From an uncultured Alistipes sp. (lineage in GTDB: Bacteria; Bacteroidota; Bacteroidia; Bacteroidales; Rikenellaceae): a DNA stretch of 9,113 bases. Below the pieces are notes generated by a model, which made no database searches, was not told the origin of the DNA, and saw nothing but the letters and a program-made list of their open reading frames with translations. Position numbers and translations under genes: made by a program. The stretch is from positions 1 to 9,113 of the forward strand of contig CAUHCL010000085.1 in NCBI GenBank assembly GCA_959604655.1. The letters are read 5' to 3'. This document shows, piece by piece, positions 6,491-9,113 of this stretch (position 1 is the stretch's first letter; each line of letters opens with the position of its first letter).

Positions 6491-7402
6491 TTAATTGCAG
6501 GTCTGTCGGCTGTCGGGCGATTTCGACCATGCCAGCCTTATACATGCCGCATCGCCGCCTTGCTTCGCGGGCAAATCGTCGGCGGTGTATACGGTGGTTT
6601 CGTATTCACCGTAGTTGCTTGAGCTCAAGTAGCTGTAATCGCCGTAATATCCGCGCCACCCGACACGATAGGGACGATCTATTTTCCAGTTCGTTCCCGA
6701 TACGCTTTTGGTGATCTTCGCTCTCTTCGACTTTACGGGATGGGCGCCCTCTTTGAACGATGCGAACGATCCGCAGCCGGCGGGGATGGTGCCTACGGCG
6801 ACAGAGCAGCGGCTGCGCAACGCGGGTATGTCATGCTGCATGGGGAATATCATGAATCCGCTGTCGGTTATACGTTTGGAGCCGCCGTTTTTTATACTCG
6901 CCCGTTTCACATAGGTGTACTCTATCACGCTCCCCGCAACCGTATTCGGAACGAGGAATTCGAGACATGCCGTATCGTCGGGGTGTCGGACATATTTTAT
7001 GTCCGATTTGTTTATTTCGGTTTCGACGATATCTCCGTCGACCAAAGTGTACGACACGGCTTTTATGCTCGCCTTGGCGCAATCCTCGGTGTAGCCGTCC
7101 GCCGATCCGAGGTCGATGGTGACGCGGGCTTGCTTCTCGGCACCTTCCTCCGTGAGAATCTTTATCTTGCGGGAAATTTCCGTGTTGACTTCATAGGTGA
7201 TGGCTTGATCGCGGTTCCATTGCACCACGACCACATCGGTCAGTCCGTCGATCACGACGGCGTCGGCGCCGTCGGCTATTGCGGGATAATCGGTCCGTTC
7301 GAGTTCGGCGCGTGTCACCTTGCCGAATTTGTAGTCGGCCTGTGCCGATGCCGATGTCGCTGTCAGCCAAGCGGCGAGCAGCAGAAGAATACATCGTTTC
7401 AT
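6491..7402 (-). CDS. Secreted DUF3857-only protein, paralogue 2
   Basis: This 303-residue protein shares residues 1-49 with paralogue 1 apart from R4C, including the signal peptide (cut expected at ASA-Q21) and ADYKFGKVTRAELERTDYP. After that the two diverge but keep the same DUF3857 landmarks: SRKIKILTEEGAEKQARVTI (77-96), SYTLVDGDI (117-125), FLVPNTVAGSVIEYTYVKR (149-167), DIPALRSRCS (191-200), and a final TADDLPA (273-279) with ACIRLAW. It ends in SPDSRQTCN without a transglutaminase-like domain. Five cysteines lie beyond the signal peptide (C108, C146, C199, C210, C287) plus C302 near the end, so disulfides are possible once exported. It lies 41 bases after paralogue 3 and 12 before paralogue 1. 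No function can be assigned. Confidence 0.87.
   Translation of the reverse strand: MKRCILLLLAAWLTATSASAQADYKFGKVTRAELERTDYPAIADGADAVVIDGLTDVVVVQWNRDQAITYEVNTEISRKIKILTEEGAEKQARVTIDLGSADGYTEDCAKASIKAVSYTLVDGDIVETEINKSDIKYVRHPDDTACLEFLVPNTVAGSVIEYTYVKRASIKNGGSKRITDSGFMIFPMQHDIPALRSRCSVAVGTIPAGCGSFASFKEGAHPVKSKRAKITKSVSGTNWKIDRPYRVGWRGYYGDYSYLSSSNYGEYETTVYTADDLPAKQGGDAACIRLAWSKSPDSRQTCN
7257..7402 (-). repeat. Copy B of the shared 5' segment of the DUF3857 paralogues
   Basis: These 146 bases form the start of paralogue 2 and are nearly identical to copy A (6333-6478), with 2 mismatches. The homology starts at the ATG, does not extend into the region before it, and stops within codon 49. Confidence 0.9.
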
Positions 7403-7443
7403 ATTTCTATCATTGTTAATTATTACTGCGGGCTCGGGCTGCC

Positions 7444-8349
7444 TTATTCGGACCCGATGCCGTTTTCACCGTCGGAGAACACGATCCTGACTCCCGCGGC
7501 ATCTTCGTGCGGGTCGGCGGCAGGCAGATTCGTCGCCGAAAATTCGTAATACGGGCACGTGATGCTCATCGTACGTCCGCCGCCGTATACGAAAATGCTG
7601 CGGAAGCCGTCGCCCGCACCTCCCGTATGCCTTGTCGGCGGGGTTGCGGTTCGTATCGACCGACACTGGCGGGCGCGCTTGCCCGACAGCGTTCGGACGG
7701 GCGCGGTCCCGAGTTTCATCAACTGAAAGCAATCCTCGTATTTGTTGTCGTATACGTAAATCTGAATCTTCGAGGATAGCGACGGGATGTCGCGGAACAT
7801 GGCCAGATCGATCGCCCTCGTGTCGAACGCGAGAATGTATTTCGGATATTTGTATTCGATGATGCCGCCGACTTCCGCGTCGGGAACCGTAAATGTCACC
7901 CTCGTCGATGTGTCGGAGATCCGTTCCGTGCGGATGTCGTCGTCTTTCAGTCGCTTTTTTACGATCCTGCCGTCGACCAGCTTGTAAGAGTATGCGTCTA
8001 TATCGTCTTTCTTGCAACCCTCCAGATATTCGTTGTCGCCCGTATGATACACGATCGACACGGATGCTTGCGAAAGTCCTTCGGGCTTCAGTATCTTGAT
8101 CTTGCGCGTGACTATTCTGTCGACATTGTAATATCGCTCGTTCTCGGGATGTGTTTTGTCGGTGCTTAAAAGCAGGTCGTTGAGTTCGTCTATCACGATG
8201 GCGGCGGCACCGTCGGCTATTGCGGGATAATCGGTCCGTTCGAGCTCGGCGCGGGTCACCTTGCCGAATTTGTAGTCGGCCTGCGCCGAGGCCGATATCG
8301 CTGTCGCGACAATCGACATAATAGTCGAAATAATGGTTATGCGTCTCAT
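7444..8349 (-). CDS. Secreted DUF3857-only protein, paralogue 3
   Basis: The 301-residue protein has a different signal-peptide core (MRRITIISTIMSIVATAISA) that joins the same mature start, QADYKFGKVTRAELERTDYP. DUF3857 landmarks follow: TRKIKILKPEGLSQASVSIV (81-100), SYKLVDGRIVKKRLKDDDI (121-139), FTVPDAEVGGIIEYKYPKY (153-171), DIPSLSSKIQIYVYDNKYED (187-206), and SATNLPA (271-277) with AGVRIVFSDGE near the end. No transglutaminase-like domain follows. The basic, Thr/Pro-rich stretch SIRTATPPTRHTGGAG (231-246) looked like a possible frameshift, but paralogue 4 has SIRMHTTPPATLGSVGG at the equivalent place, so the frame is probably intact. The gene lies 27 bases after paralogue 4. Export is well supported; the role is unknown. 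Confidence 0.86.
   Translation of the reverse strand: MRRITIISTIMSIVATAISASAQADYKFGKVTRAELERTDYPAIADGAAAIVIDELNDLLLSTDKTHPENERYYNVDRIVTRKIKILKPEGLSQASVSIVYHTGDNEYLEGCKKDDIDAYSYKLVDGRIVKKRLKDDDIRTERISDTSTRVTFTVPDAEVGGIIEYKYPKYILAFDTRAIDLAMFRDIPSLSSKIQIYVYDNKYEDCFQLMKLGTAPVRTLSGKRARQCRSIRTATPPTRHTGGAGDGFRSIFVYGGGRTMSITCPYYEFSATNLPAADPHEDAAGVRIVFSDGENGIGSE
8210..8305 (-). repeat. Copy C, shorter shared 5' segment in paralogue 3
   Basis: These 96 bases (codons 15-47 of paralogue 3) match the corresponding part of copy A with 4 mismatches. Unlike copies A and B, the similarity does not reach the start codon, because the signal-peptide core differs. Confidence 0.85.
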
Positions 8350-8376
8350 GGCGGTTTGACTTAAATATAAGCGAGG

Positions 8377-9113
8377 TTATCTGTTTATGAAAATCGATCG
8401 GATACCTGATTGGGGTGCGGCGGCCGAGGGGTTGATATTTTCAAGTTGAAAAACATAAAGAACGCCTTTCTGATGTGTCATGTGGCTGCTTGTGGCCGTT
8501 CCTTTATATAATATTCCGCCGACTGATCCTAAAGTTGCAGGAGGGGTCGTGTGCATTCGTATCGATAATGGTTGATTACGATAAAGCCGCATGTCCAGGT
8601 CCTGAAGCTGCGGACCGAAAGTGAATGCTTGGCAGTCTGTTAAAGAATAGGAACTGACAAAAATCCGATATATGGATTTCAGAACGGGAATTTTGCTTTC
8701 GAAATGGAAGTCGGGCAATTTTTCTGTGGAGATCGACGACTGCCAATAACTGTACTCTATAATATCTCCCGCTTTGGCATTTGGGAATACAATCTCTACG
8801 ATTCCCGATTTACTGTCATTTTCAATAATGCTGACATCTTTCGGGTTGAGTTCTCTTTTCACCATGCGGTCATTTTCCATGCTGTATATATAGCCCTCGA
8901 CGTCGGATATGGGCATGTATTGAAATCCTGTCAAATCGTACGGGATGCGTAATTTCGCATAATCGAGTCCGTTATCATTGAGGATTTTTATTTTTCTAAT
9001 GATATTGGTTCGGTAGTGCTGCGGTTTGTCGGCAGGCTTTTCGCCGTAAATGTACGGTCCGACAGTTTCCTCCAACACCACTGCGCCATAGCTCGTGACA
9101 TCCATGCCATAAT
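8377..9113 (-). CDS. DUF3857-only protein, paralogue 4, N-terminus beyond right edge
   Basis: The frame is open to the window edge and must begin outside it. The visible 244 residues open with YGMDVTSYGAVVLEE, which aligns with the YPAIADGADAVVI segment of the other paralogues, so about 40 N-terminal residues including the signal peptide are missing. An in-frame ATG at 9105 falls inside the domain and is unlikely to be the start. Family landmarks are IIRKIKILNDNGLDYAKLRI, GYIYSMENDRMVKRELNPKD, IVFPNAKAGDIIEYSYWQ and KIPVLKSIYRIFVSSY. It stops soon after LENINPS and GIRSIFINR, again without a transglutaminase-like domain. The DNA is clearly AT-richer than the left half of the window (26 G/C in the 60 bases from 8701, against 37 in the 60 from 1681). 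It is the most diverged of the four. Function unknown. Confidence 0.83.
   Translation of the reverse strand, partial: YGMDVTSYGAVVLEETVGPYIYGEKPADKPQHYRTNIIRKIKILNDNGLDYAKLRIPYDLTGFQYMPISDVEGYIYSMENDRMVKRELNPKDVSIIENDSKSGIVEIVFPNAKAGDIIEYSYWQSSISTEKLPDFHFESKIPVLKSIYRIFVSSYSLTDCQAFTFGPQLQDLDMRLYRNQPLSIRMHTTPPATLGSVGGILYKGTATSSHMTHQKGVLYVFQLENINPSAAAPQSGIRSIFINR

Noticed and set aside
7600..7680. Possible frameshift in paralogue 3 at the Arg/Thr/Pro-rich stretch
   Set aside because: Paralogue 4 has a similar SIR...TPP segment in frame, and the family ending NLPA...VRIVF follows normally.
6333..8305. The shared N-terminal block as a RiPP-type leader peptide for the C39 peptidase
   Set aside because: The block contains a Sec signal peptide and the normal DUF3857 start and has no double-glycine cleavage site, and the remaining 250 residues are a folded-domain sequence rather than a short core peptide.

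Overview
The window looks like chromosomal DNA from a GC-rich member of the Bacteroidales, most likely Alistipes or a close relative. This is inferred from gene content, from a TAnnTTTG-type promoter element before a tRNA, from weak or absent Shine-Dalgarno sequences, and from the tRNA's 3' end not encoding CCA. No species can be assigned from the sequence alone.

Left part (1-3960, all minus strand). A probable three-gene cell-envelope operon is read right to left. It holds a low-complexity lipoprotein (3810-2494), an OmpP1/FadL-type outer-membrane barrel (2448-802), and an endonuclease/exonuclease/phosphatase-family lipoprotein (782 to beyond the left edge). The gaps are 45 and 19 bases. A candidate promoter lies near 3947-3979.

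Middle (3811-4402). This intergenic region carries a complete tRNA-Ser(CGA) on the plus strand. It has a -7 promoter box at 4201-4208 and a perfect 14-bp terminator hairpin at 4364-4395. A GC-rich, non-coding island bounded by short inverted repeats (4020-4133) lies between the divergent promoters.

Right part (4402 to the right edge, all minus strand). This is the most unusual section: a tightly packed operon of at least four secreted DUF3857-only paralogues, followed by a GT25-like glycosyltransferase that overlaps the last paralogue by 8 bases, then a stand-alone C39-type cysteine peptidase 6 bases further on. The paralogues are about 300 residues and end where the transglutaminase-like domain would start in full-length DUF3857 proteins. 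Two of them share a 146-bp 5' end with only 2 differences, and a third shares 96 bp with 4 differences, although the rest of the genes are highly diverged. This suggests gene conversion or cassette-like recombination at the 5' ends, or strong conservation of a shared N-terminal module. The peptidase and glycosyltransferase look cytoplasmic and the paralogues look exported. Whether the three act together as a maturation or surface-modification system is a hypothesis based on operon structure only.
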